This document shows, one piece after another, positions 36,259 to 45,065 of a stretch of 64,000 bases of DNA. Origin of the DNA: Oopsacas minuta (Eukaryota > Porifera > Hexactinellida > Lyssacinosida > Leucopsacidae); assembly GCA_024704765.1 (NCBI GenBank), contig JAKMXF010000304.1, forward strand, positions 235,834 through 299,833, in the 5' to 3' direction. Numbering within the stretch: position 1 is the stretch's first letter; every line of letters starts with the position of its first letter. Under the pieces are notes generated by a model that saw nothing but the letters and a program-made list of their open reading frames with translations, searched no databases and had not been told where the DNA came from. The position numbers and the translations under genes were made by a program.

Positions 36259-37570
36259 CAAGGGCTGTGTAATAAATAATTAGACTTGTTTATCATAATT
36301 TATATAGTAAACCTATAATTATCATAATTGATTATCAAATGTTTCGATAAAATCCCCCTTTAACTTTATACATCGTTTCGATCGTCCTGGTAACTTTTCC
36401 AACCCAGTGGTACAGAATTCTTTAGGGGTCCCTTTTCCCACTGTTATATTTCATACTCCAGCCGTTTGAAATCCTCAAATCTCTTCCCTCGAAGAGGTCT
36501 CTTCAGCTCTCCAAACAGCCAGTAGTCGCTGGGAGCCAGGTCTGAACTATACTGGGGATGAGGGAGGCATTCGAATCCTAAGTCGTCAATTGCAGCCATT
36601 GTCTTGGAGCTTACATGGGCCTTGCGTTGTCATGTTGCAGCAGTACGCCACGTGTCAACTTGCCTCGCATCTGACGTTTAATCGCTTGATGCAATTTTTT
36701 CAATTCGTCAACGTAATAATCACTGTTTATGGTGGTCTTCTCAGGCAACCAGTCGAGGTGTATAATTCCTTCCCATCCCAAATACTGTTGCCATTCTCTT
36801 CCCTGCTGATTTTCGGCCTTTACCTTGATGGGTACAGGTTCATCACGTCTCTTCCACTGCTCCGATTGACTATTGCTCTCTGGTTCATAATAATGAAACC
36901 CAGTTTCATCCTCCGTTACTATACGATCCAAAAAGTCTTCCTCTGCATTGTATCTTGAAAGTAATTCTTTGCTAACTCTGACCCTTTCGCGTTTTTGTTT
37001 TTTTGAAAGAACCTTTGGGACCCAACGCGCAATTACCTTCGATATTTCCAGATCTTCAGTGATAATCGAGTGTAGTGTGGCTTTTGATATACCTACCCTT
37101 TCTTCTAACTCTTGCAGGGTTATTCGTCTGTCCTCGTCTAAAGTTGTTTGGACCCTCTCGATATTACTGTGGGTTTTGAGGAAGTCGGACGACCTGGACG
37201 AGGGTCATCGTGGAGTTCCTCATCGCCATTATTCAAACGTTCGATCCATCTATATATGGTGGCTTTCGAAGGACATTCATCACCGAAAATATCCTGCATT
37301 TCACGAAGAATGTAAGAGCCAGTCTTCCCCTTTTTCCACAGCTACCAAATTATTCGTCGTTTTCCTTCTTTGTTATAATCCATTAGTTGAAAAAGGTAGC
37401 CCATACAAACGAAACTTTATACTGAAGAAAATATGCTTGTAGAGTAAAGAGCATATTGTATAGAAGTTAGACAATCAAGTTAGGCTTGTAATCTGATATT
37501 AGGCATAGAGTTGTATTAAATAGAATATGAATTCGATACATTAGTTTCATTACTTATTGAACAGCCCTTT
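36259..37570 (-). mobile_element. Mariner element C, copy 1
   Basis: About 1312 bp between TA dinucleotides (36257-36258 and 37571-37572). The left end is CAAGGGCTGTGTAATAAATA and the right end, read inward, AAAGGGCTGTTCAATAAGTA. The copy at 60459 is about 98% identical inside, but the flanks differ, so the two are separate insertions rather than one segmental duplication. Confidence 0.88.
36322..37383 (-). pseudogene. Mariner transposase C1, multiply broken
   Basis: Starts MDYNKEGKRRIIW followed at once by TAG. Reading on gives the helix-turn-helix (TIYRWIERLNNGDEELHDDP). A frameshift after SSKPT leads to DEDRRITLQELEERVGISKA, then VIARWVPKVLSKKQKR, the first Asp in VTEDETGFHYYEPES, and the second Asp in LLQHDNARP. 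There a one-base deletion shifts the frame. The third Asp continues in the new frame as YSSDLAPSDYWLFGELKRPL, and another shift precedes the C-terminal tail. EDETGF instead of GDETW separates it from mariners A, B, D and E. The stop and frameshifts all recur at the same places in copy C2. Confidence 0.9.
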
Positions 37571-37587
37571 TATATGCATTACAACTA

Positions 37588-37762
37588 CAGTAGAAGCTCG
37601 CAAACCGGGCACACTCAAATTGGGACACCTCCCAAAGCAGGGCGATCATCTTACATAAACTTTAGTTCTTTTCCATGTAGAATCCGCTATAAAACCGGAG
37701 CAAGTCCCAAACCTGGGCGCTTTGAAGTGACACCAAGGTGCCCCGTTTACGAGCTTCTAATG
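37588..37762. mobile_element. Small pogo-like MITE
   Basis: A 175-bp element. The left end after TA is CAGTAGAAGCTCGCAAACCG; the right end read inward is CATTAGAAGCTCGTAAACGG, with the right TA changed to TG. The CAGTAGAAGCTCG start and an ACCGGGCAC box are typical of pogo/Tigger termini. It begins only 15 bases past the right TA of mariner C1. It encodes nothing. Confidence 0.65.
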
Positions 37763-38719
37763 TGCTATAGTAATGCACATACTTCAATATTGAGGTTATA
37801 CTCATTAGGTATTTAGCTACATTCTGTGTTGCATGTTTATATATACAACTTAGTTATATGTTAAGTATGGTGTATCTGACAAATACTTTTGCTGTTTTAC
37901 TGACCACCAGTAACTATAATATATGGGTGGTCAAAAAAAGTGTACCAGACAATTTTATTCAATTTTAGAGAATTAATTTAGATTTTGCAGCAATTAAAGA
38001 AGTTTGTTATAATATATAGATAAATGATATAGAAAAAATAATTCGACTTTCTTGTTGCTACTCTGGGTCAGTCATTCAGAGTAGATGTTCCATGTGTCCC
38101 TCTTTCATATTTATTACTTTTCCGAGGCGCATAGTAAAGTTTTGCATGACGGACTTCAATATGGGTTTTTTTATCCCATGATAACGGTTCTTATGTTAGC
38201 TTTTAGTTCCACCAGTGTCTTAGGGTTTTTCGATAAAACGTGAGTGGTACAAAATATGCTCGGGTACATTTGTTTTTTAGACCACCCTGTATTATTAATA
38301 TAACTGACAAAACGAAGCTGCAAACGCAATTGGTTGAGTGCTAAATGCAAGGGGTGTTGATATTCTGTGCATACAAATGCGTAAGTTTTACCCAGCTGTC
38401 GGATGATGGGCGGGAACTTGCAAATCCACTACCGTACAAATAGTTTGTATTCAATCCTAGCTTGGGATGCCCACCTTTTCCATGTGCTAACAATGGCGCA
38501 TTCTATATCTAGCGTAGCGTACTAGCCAAACCTAGATCACGCAATAACAAATTTTGAAAACCTTCTATTTCCTTTACTCTATATATTGCACCCTCTACAA
38601 TCAAATAATCTGAATCTTCTCGTTTTCTTCCAACACGTCACAATTGTGTATTCCTTCAAAACTTGGATATAATTAAAATGATAATTCTAAGTTTGGTGCT
38701 AAATTTATCCTTACTTAAT
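37763..38719. other. Intron sequence without recognised gene
   Basis: No supported coding frame or repeat boundary. Confidence 0.35.
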
Positions 38720-39006
38720 TGTGTAATTATGTGATAGATCTTCACAAGATGAAAACCTTTTTGTCACTTTGATTCTGATGATATACTTGACACGGAACAT
38801 ACCTTGACATTGATGGTGAGGAGGAAAGATTATTGGTACTGCTGAATGTTCAAAGTCAGATGAGATAGAAGCAACCAAAATTATATATACTTCATGGTAA
38901 CTAGTTTGTATAAGTACTGGGCTAGTGTTGTGCGTTTGTTCCCACTGACCAATCCTAAAGCAACAGATTGACCTCCAATTACTCTCGCAAATAATTTCCA
39001 ATTCTA
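38720..39006 (-). CDS. Candidate exon, unknown protein
   Basis: On the minus strand an AG acceptor (GGGTGAGTAG) opens a frame of about 95 codons. CAATGTCAAG|GTATGTT near 38803 is a good donor, which would end the exon after IIFPPHHQCQ. The peptide includes ESNWRSICCFRIGQWEQTHN and YHEVYIILVASISSDFEHSA, which look like coding sequence, but I recognise no family. It lies inside a DUF4139 gene intron on the same strand, yet that protein reads through without it. It could be an alternative exon, part of a nested gene, or accidental. Confidence 0.25.
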
Positions 39007-39159
39007 CTCACCCAGTACGAATGTCAAAGCTTCTAATGAAGTATTTTCTAAAATATAATATTACTTCATTTATACTTTGTATTCCTTATACTTGCGCGGG
39101 AAGATACCAGGAATAATTTTACATATATAATAGTTCGTTTGCTGGGGTACTGGAGACCA

Positions 39160-39410
39160 TTTACACGAGGAAAACTAACAGCTCAGACCTTTGGTAGCTT
39201 TCGCCATTCAAGCATTGCTCTACCATAACTTGTAGAATATTTCACTGGAGAATGTGGATTCTCTCAAGTATTGTCATCATTTATACAAAATGATCCAATT
39301 GAACACAATTTTGGATAATATCGACAGATGTCAGGGTCAAACTATAATGTTTCTGTATGTCAAGTACTAGAAAGTGAAAGGGTACTAAACTATTCAATAT
39401 TCCCAAGTTA
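39160..39410 (+). pseudogene. P element/THAP9-like transposase C-terminal fragment
   Basis: The plus frame reads RGKLTAQTFGSFRHSSIALP, TAA, LVEYFTGECGFSQVLSSFIQ, NDPIEHNFG, TAA, then YRQMSGSNYNVSVCQVLESE. The order LTxQT, a short helix, a leucine-rich segment, (Q)xDPxExxFGxYRQxSGxNYxxSVxQxxExE is the C-terminal signature of P-like transposases. Two in-frame stops make it dead. The catalytic part lies further N-terminal in such proteins and is absent here. Confidence 0.65.
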
Positions 39411-39609
39411 TATCATCGGAAAGATTATGACCGTAAAGATAGAGGCTCCTTATGGAATTTATCAGTACACTTCAAATCACGAAACGATATTGATCTTGGT
39501 TGTAGAGCTAGTTATGGTGATAAGATGTATGTTAATCACTTTACATGTGTTCTCTCTTTTGAAGATTTTCCCCCGAATTCTGATACAAGCAAGCTCAAGC
39601 TTCCTCGAA
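39378..39609 (+). other. Coding-like stretch of unknown origin
   Basis: A second plus frame overlapping the end of the P-like fragment reads LFNIPKLYHRKDYDRKDRGS, LWNLSVHFKSRNDIDLGCRA, YGDKMYVNHFTCVLSFEDFP and SDTSKLKLPR, ending at CGAAG|GTATGC, a good splice donor. It is more charged and protein-like than the overlapping frame. I see no acceptor and no known family. Confidence 0.3.
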
Positions 39610-39838
39610 GGGTATGCAGCTTTTTCTTTGATAAGGAAATCAACTACTAAAACTTCAGAATTGTGCCCAGAATGTTACTCTTTTACTAACTGAGGATAGG
39701 TCTATAGAAATAGAAAATCTAGATACTAATTTCTCGCTGATTCAACTCCTAGATCGTGGCGGACCTAAATGACCATCTAAACAAGTTCTTAACTCAGTTT
39801 TACAATCTGGAAGGTATTTACAAAGATGGAATATTAGG

Positions 39839-40116
39839 CATTTCTCAAAGATTTTCTACTATCGGATTCAAGATCAATTTTAGTGCACCTAACTATTCTT
39901 AAACTTGATAGTGAGGAGTTTGAAGACTTGGATTATGAGTGTTTCGATTGCTGTACTGAAGGGAAAGCCTTATTCCATTCACTTTTGACAACAGTAACAA
40001 ATTATTTACTTAACAATAAGCAAGAATCTAAATATTCCCACAACAAATTCCAAGAGATCAAAGGAAATATATCAAATGATCTTGAAATAATTAAATGTAT
40101 TCATCATTGTATTTAA
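39839..40116 (+). CDS. Candidate terminal exon, unknown protein
   Basis: After GGAATATTAG the frame is open for 92 codons to a TAA: AFLKDFLLSDSRSILVHLTI, then LDSEEFEDLDYECFDCCTEG, then LLTTVTNYLLNNKQE, ending KCIHHCI. It is acidic at first and helical in character. It might continue from the coding-like stretch ending at 39609, which would make a two-exon plus-strand unit. No family is recognised; a tail of a mobile-element protein is equally possible. Confidence 0.3.
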
Positions 40117-40291
40117 TCATTTCCTATTTTATACTTGTGCTTGTACTGTGAAGCAATTAAATACCCATACTGCTATATTTATGATAATAATACTTATTAG
40201 GTATAGGAATAAGTATAAAGTAAGTAATTAAAAAGTCTTCTGGATCTTATCCCTGATCTAAAGTACGTAGTGGAATGGCCTTATGTTTAGT

Positions 40292-41187
40292 AGTGGTTCT
40301 CAACCTTTTCTGGGCTTCCCCCATGATGTTTAATCTCCCTTTTGACGCCCCACCCTCTCTTCAAATAATTTGAAATTTTGTTGTTTTAATTCAAATTCAC
40401 TGTAATTAATGCAAACCTTGTAATTGCTTATTAGATGCTAATATATCAATATCTGGACTATAACTTGATGTTGATATCCTTAAATCTTCTCTGAAGTCAA
40501 GTTGCCTGCGGTGTTTTGACCTAAGAAAATTTCCTGAAGAAAACGTTTTCTCACAAAATATGTTAGAAATGGAAGCAAAAGCAATCTTTCAGCTGCTGTT
40601 TTGAAAAGATTTGGTGTTACCCCTTCACTAAAAACCAGAATTTAGTTTTGTTTGCACAAGAATATTTAGCTTTTGCCTCCTCATTTGCCTGTAAATATAA
40701 TGACTCCTCTACTAGTATGTTGTCTAAGTCCATCATATCTTCCAGTGACATATCCATCGGGGTTAGCAGGTATTTAGAGATTGATGGAACGTCAGAGAAG
40801 GGATTGGATGCCATATTATTCATATTATTAGAATTCACATATCGATTACGTATTCACAATTGAAATCATAATATTTATTGTCATACAAAAGCAATGTATA
40901 TTTGTCAGATGCATGCCATCTTTTCGAACCCTTATATTGTAGCGCTTACAAAGTATTAACAATAATTATATCTGAATACTAACTTTATCGACGTATAATG
41001 CAAATGGGTTTGTAAAAGAGCGAGGAACTGAATGCAAAGATATAAAACAAGTAGCGATAGCGAGGAGCCTCCTCTGACTAAATTATTTACGCAGACCCCA
41101 GGTATAGATCACTCCAAATATGTATCCCCCCTCTTCGGTATTGCTCTCCCCCCAATGGGGGGATATTCCCCTGGTTGAGAAGCACTG
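40292..41187 (-). mobile_element. hAT element remnant with terminal repeats
   Basis: The left end TAGTGGTTCTCAACCTTTTC and the right end read inward, CAGTGCTTCTCAACC, are typical hAT termini. The flanking 8-bp sequences do not match well, so the target duplication has decayed. At about 0.9 kb it keeps only the C-terminal transposase coding and is internally deleted. Confidence 0.75.
40406..40838 (-). pseudogene. hAT transposase C-terminal fragment
   Basis: The minus frame begins NPFSDVPSISKYLLTPMDMS, LEDMMDLDNILVEESLYLQA, then ANKTKFWFLVKGVTPNLFKT and AERLLLLPFLTYF. A one-base shift leads to CEKTFSSGNFLRSKHRRQLD, FREDLRISTSSYSPDIDILA and a stop after NKQLQGLH (TAA at 40406-40408). FW...LPFxTxYxCExxFSxxxxxKxxxRxxL is the hAT C-terminal (dimerisation) signature. 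The N-terminal zinc finger and catalytic half are missing. Confidence 0.8.
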
Positions 41188-41443
41188 GGCTATGGTGTAG
41201 CTAGCAGTTGTTAGGGGTGCTGGCAACCCTAGTGCAACACTGAATTACTGGGGATGCTAACAACCTCTGTATTGCTGTGGTCGTTAGAAACGCTAACTAT
41301 CTTTCAGTATATATTATGCAATATTCTCAACTGAGAGTAAAAGCTAGCAGGTATATGCCAATTCATATCCTAAAATTGTTGTTACTGATATGATATATTG
41401 TTCAATGATGGGACTGAATGTAGCAGCGACCTATCGTCTACAG

Positions 41444-42526
41444 CAGACTTGTCCAACCTACGACCCGCCAACATGCTCGGCAACTGTTACCAGTTGGTGG
41501 TGATATTTAATTGTATGAAACCTATTTGAGCGAACTCAATTAAGAGAAACCCAATATTCGAAACCAAATTAAATGAAAGCATTTTCAGAAAAGTGTGATT
41601 TCAATAACTTAAAATCCTTAAATAACTTCGTAATTTAGTTTTGATCGAGTAATTATCTGTCACATAACTGGGTTTCTATCAACTGGAACAGCTCATATAA
41701 AATCCAAATAATAAACCACTTAAACAATACTAAAATAACTGCAAAACAAATATGTTAACTCCCGTGATTAAAGCAAAGAAAAGGAAAATTGATAGTTAAT
41801 GTCGAGTTTTCAAATCCTCATGGACATTAGATTTTTTCATTGTAGAACACAACGAATGCTTATTGTGCTTGATATGTCAGGAGAAGATAGCTGTATTCAA
41901 AGAGCATAATATCAAATGACCTGACTCTACTAAACATGCAGATACATTTGACACGCTTACAGGTCAGGTGATCCGTTTGGAACTGATGCCACTAATGCTC
42001 CTGAAATGTTCCAACTGGAACTAATTGAAATACAAAATAACTCGGAGAGAAAGAGAGCTTTTGCAGGGCATGACCTTCTGACATTTCATGGTCAAAATGT
42101 TACATCGGATCAATTTCCTAATTTATCGCCACACTCCCTTCGGTTCCTTTCCTTTTTTGGCAGTACGTATTGCTGTGAACAGCTTTCTCAATGATGAAAA
42201 ATATTAAAAGCAAGTCTAGTTCACTCCTGACAGACACGCATCTATCAAGAATATCACGGATTGCGACATCAAGCGTACGAGCAGATATTGACCCTTTGTG
42301 TGAACAAACACAAAGTCAGATATCCCATTAGATATGTTCTTTATCATTAAAGTTTACTATAATTTAATAAAACATGTAGTGATTTTTCAATTCTGAAATA
42401 ATCCGTGTTAACGCCATCCCCAAATAAATAACATCATGCTACCTTAATATATCTAACGTCGTGCGGCCCTCAAGTAGTTAAAGAAGCCTTTATTCGGCCC
42501 GCGAACAAAAAGATTGGACAAACTTG
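41444..42526 (+). mobile_element. Internally deleted hAT element with exact 8-bp target duplication
   Basis: GTCTACAG occurs directly before (41436-41443) and after (42527-42534) the element, an exact 8-bp duplication as hAT transposition makes. The ends are CAGACTTGTCCAACC and, from the right, CAAGTTTGTCCAA. A CGGCCCGC motif lies near the right end and a relic of it near the left, as in many hAT elements. Confidence 0.9.
41770..42334 (+). pseudogene. hAT transposase (GTF2I-repeat/ZBED-like type), deleted in the middle
   Basis: The N-terminal zinc-binding region is seen as KRKID, stop, CRVFKSSWTLDFFIVEHNEC, LLCLICQEKIAVFKEHNIK and TKHADTF (CxxC and TKH zinc ligands). The frame then jumps straight to the C-terminal dimerisation region: NAPEMFQLELIEIQNNSERK, FPNLSPHSLRFLSFFGSTYC, CEQLFSMMKNIKSKSSS, LTDTHLSRISRIATSSVRAD and IDPLCEQTQSQISH. 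Most of the catalytic domain between them is absent, with several stops and shifts. The arrangement resembles elements that gave rise to vertebrate GTF2IRD2-like fusion proteins. Confidence 0.8.
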
Positions 42527-42540
42527 GTCTACAGTAACCA

Positions 42541-44214
42541 TAAATGCATCTTTAGTCTCCCTTGATAAGCGTCCTAATACCCAGATCCCAAAGAGCTTAC
42601 TACCGTAGTGGTATTTTCTCTTCTCAAATTTCACTTCTCGGACAGGGCTACGACAATGCAGCAAATATGTCTGGCAAATATATTGGTACTCAAAAGCATA
42701 TAATTACCGTCAGTCCTTTATGCTTATACTCTCCTTGTGGCTGCCATTCATTAAACCTGCTTAGAGCGGATTCTGCTGAAAGCTGCACCGAAGCTGTCAC
42801 CTATTTTGGCATGGTTCAAACAGTCTACAAACTTTCTCTAGTAGTCCTCACCGATGACACATACTACAACTCCACATTGCATGCTGTCTTCATGGCTTGT
42901 CCGGAACAAGATGGATGGATCGTGCTGCTAGTGTACGGCCATTCGCAGCTCATCTATCTGGCCTAAAAGTGGCACTACAACAGTTCCTATCTCTGAAATT
43001 ACTCCGGAGACAACCACCGATGTAAATGGAGTCATAAAGTACGTGTCATCGTTCAGCTGCGTTGTAATGTCTTCCATATGGTCAAAAGTCCTAGTGGCAA
43101 TTGACCAAAGAAATCAAATCCTCCAAGCAAGAAAAGCAACAATTGATGTTGAAGTGTCCAACTTAAAGAGTCTACTTAAAGACTCAAAAGAGCTGCGGGA
43201 GAAATGGTCTTTGATTTTAAGTGAATGTACTTTGGTGGCCAGTGCTGCGATCATTCCGGCCGAATTTCTAACCAAGCGTAAAGAAAGCGAAGAGCTTTTT
43301 TACAACGAACCACAAGATGAGAAAATGGCGGAATCAACTGCAAATGATCAGAGTGCTGAGAGCGAGGAGGAACTTGCATTCATGCAAAATGTAATTTACG
43401 TGATTGTGGATTCTGTTATAACAGGTCTAACAAAACGCTACGATTCCGCAAATAGCATCAACGATCTCTATAGCTTTCTTTGGCGATATTTGAATTAATC
43501 GGAAGACCAAATTATTTAGGGCTGTGAAGTCTTTGGAAAGAAGTATTCTGATGTTATTTCTCAACACGATTTGAGAGAGGAGGTGATTCATCTTAAAGCC
43601 ATCCATATTGCTAATTTTGGAAATGAATCTTTGTGTCCTCTAAATCTTTTGAACACTATTAGAAAATTTAAGTTAGATGAAATATTTTGCAATATCTGTA
43701 CTGCATTGAGGATGTTCTGCACATTGCCTGTTACCGTTGCTTCCGCCGAACGTTCGTTTAGTAAGTTGAAACTCATCAGGACCTTTCTGAGAAGCACTAT
43801 GAGTCAGGGATGACTGAACGATCTCGCAATATTGAGCATCGAGGCTGAACTTGCAAAGCGTATTGACTTTCAAGACATAATCAATGATTCTGCTATGAGG
43901 AAGGCACGCAAAGCTTTCTGTAAATTACACTGACCGTGAATTTGTGTATTTTTCCGTTTGTAACTACAATAACCCTTGAAGTACTAGCTTTGTAGTATTA
44001 GTTTTTTCATTTATACTACTTAACATCATAAACTCCATAGCTATATAGCAATAGGCTATTTGAAATTCATAAAATATAAGAGTAAATAGGATTGTATTTA
44101 TTTAAATTTTTTAATATATATATAATACGAATGCAATAGTTTGCGTTTTTTTATTCACTTCACGATAACGGAACAAAATATCAGAGGGGCCCGCTCGCGC
44201 TCTCGACGCCCCTG
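42541..44214 (+). mobile_element. hAT element (ZMYM-like), right end only
   Basis: The right terminus, read inward from 44214, is CAGGGGCGTCGAGAGCGCGA, a classic hAT end. The matching left end was not found; sequence just before the coding remnant is interrupted by the GTCTACAG hAT at 41444-42526. The expected 8-bp duplication to the right would be ATCGGAAC. Confidence 0.65.
42590..43933 (+). pseudogene. hAT transposase, ZMYM-like type, frameshifted
   Basis: Catalytic-region remnant SLLGQGYDNAANMSGKYIG, then LYSPCGCHSLNLLRADSAES and TYFGMVQTVYKL. After shifts, LHGLSGTRWMDRAASVRPFA and KVALQQFLSLK. Then the long frame from 43043: VIKYVSSFSCVVMSSIW-like spacer, EFLTKRKESEELFYNE, and a tail with ALRMFCTLPVTVASAERSFS, KLKLIRTFLRSTMSQG and RIDFQDIINDSAMRKARKAF, stop at 43931-43933. 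GQxYDxAxxMSG, CxxHxLNL and (LP)VTVASAERSFSKLKLIK are diagnostic of the hAT group that includes ZMYM-like proteins. At least three frameshifts and two stops kill it. Confidence 0.88.
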
Positions 44215-45023
44215 ATCGGAACAACATTAATTTTGGAACTTGAAATGCGAAATTTGGAATCAGCCCACTCGATTTCTCTAGTATAATCTTATAAACAAAG
44301 TTGCTGGGACTATTTACAATGCTTTTACATTATATACATAAACAACACACACACATCCAGATTACTAGACAATATCATATTTGGAATCAGCATACTCAAA
44401 TATGCTAATGTAGTAATTGTTTACTCCACATATACCACCAACAGAAGGTTAGGTTATTCACTAAATCGATCTAATTATAAAAATGCAGAATGTATACTTA
44501 AAAGGCGATAAATTAGACTATCCGTGTCAACTCAAGTTTTCTTAGAACTAAACGTGTGCAAAATGTAATCACTTCATGGTTTGGCCAAATGCAAACTAAA
44601 CATGGAAATATTACTTCATCATGAATGTAAAGAAATATCAAAATTTCTAGAATTTTGATATATTTAGAATTCATAATACTAGAGGGATAAATTGACCAGA
44701 TTACTAATTACAAGTCACTTAGAAGCTCGAGGATTATCCCACAAGGCCATTAAATGGAATTTCGATAGAAAATGGATAATAAAAATTTAATATTTATGCA
44801 AAGAATACCTCAAGATACGTAGGCCGACCCAGTCGCATAGCAACCAAAAGCATCAAGAAATTATGTTGTAGAATTATAGAGCTGCCTTGAGCTACTAAGC
44901 TGTCGCGAAGCGATCTGGTGTGGGTATACCGATTTCGAGCTAATGAAAATGTCAATACGTGCATACAATCAAGGAGATATTAATTAAGTAGATAGACATC
45001 CCAAGTTAGCGCAAATAACACCT
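44215..45023. other. Intron sequence without recognised gene
   Basis: No supported feature between the hAT right end and the RAG1-like element. Confidence 0.4.
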
Positions 45024-45065
45024 CACAGTGTGGCAAAAAGGCGAAAATGAGGGATTAGCCAAATT
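45019..45065 (+). repeat. Left end of the RAG1-like element
   Basis: CACCT (45019-45023, likely 5-bp target copy) is followed by CACAGTGTGGCA, which begins with the exact heptamer CACAGTG. After 23 bases counted from the heptamer comes ATTAGCCAAATT (45054-45065), also present in the other end. The two-part layout resembles recombination signals, though the second block is not the V(D)J nonamer. Confidence 0.85.

Noticed and set aside
36590-37442. Two long plus-strand open frames (122 and 164 codons), repeated at 60790-61576
   Set aside because: They are antisense to the mariner C transposase; the minus strand carries the recognisable catalytic motifs.
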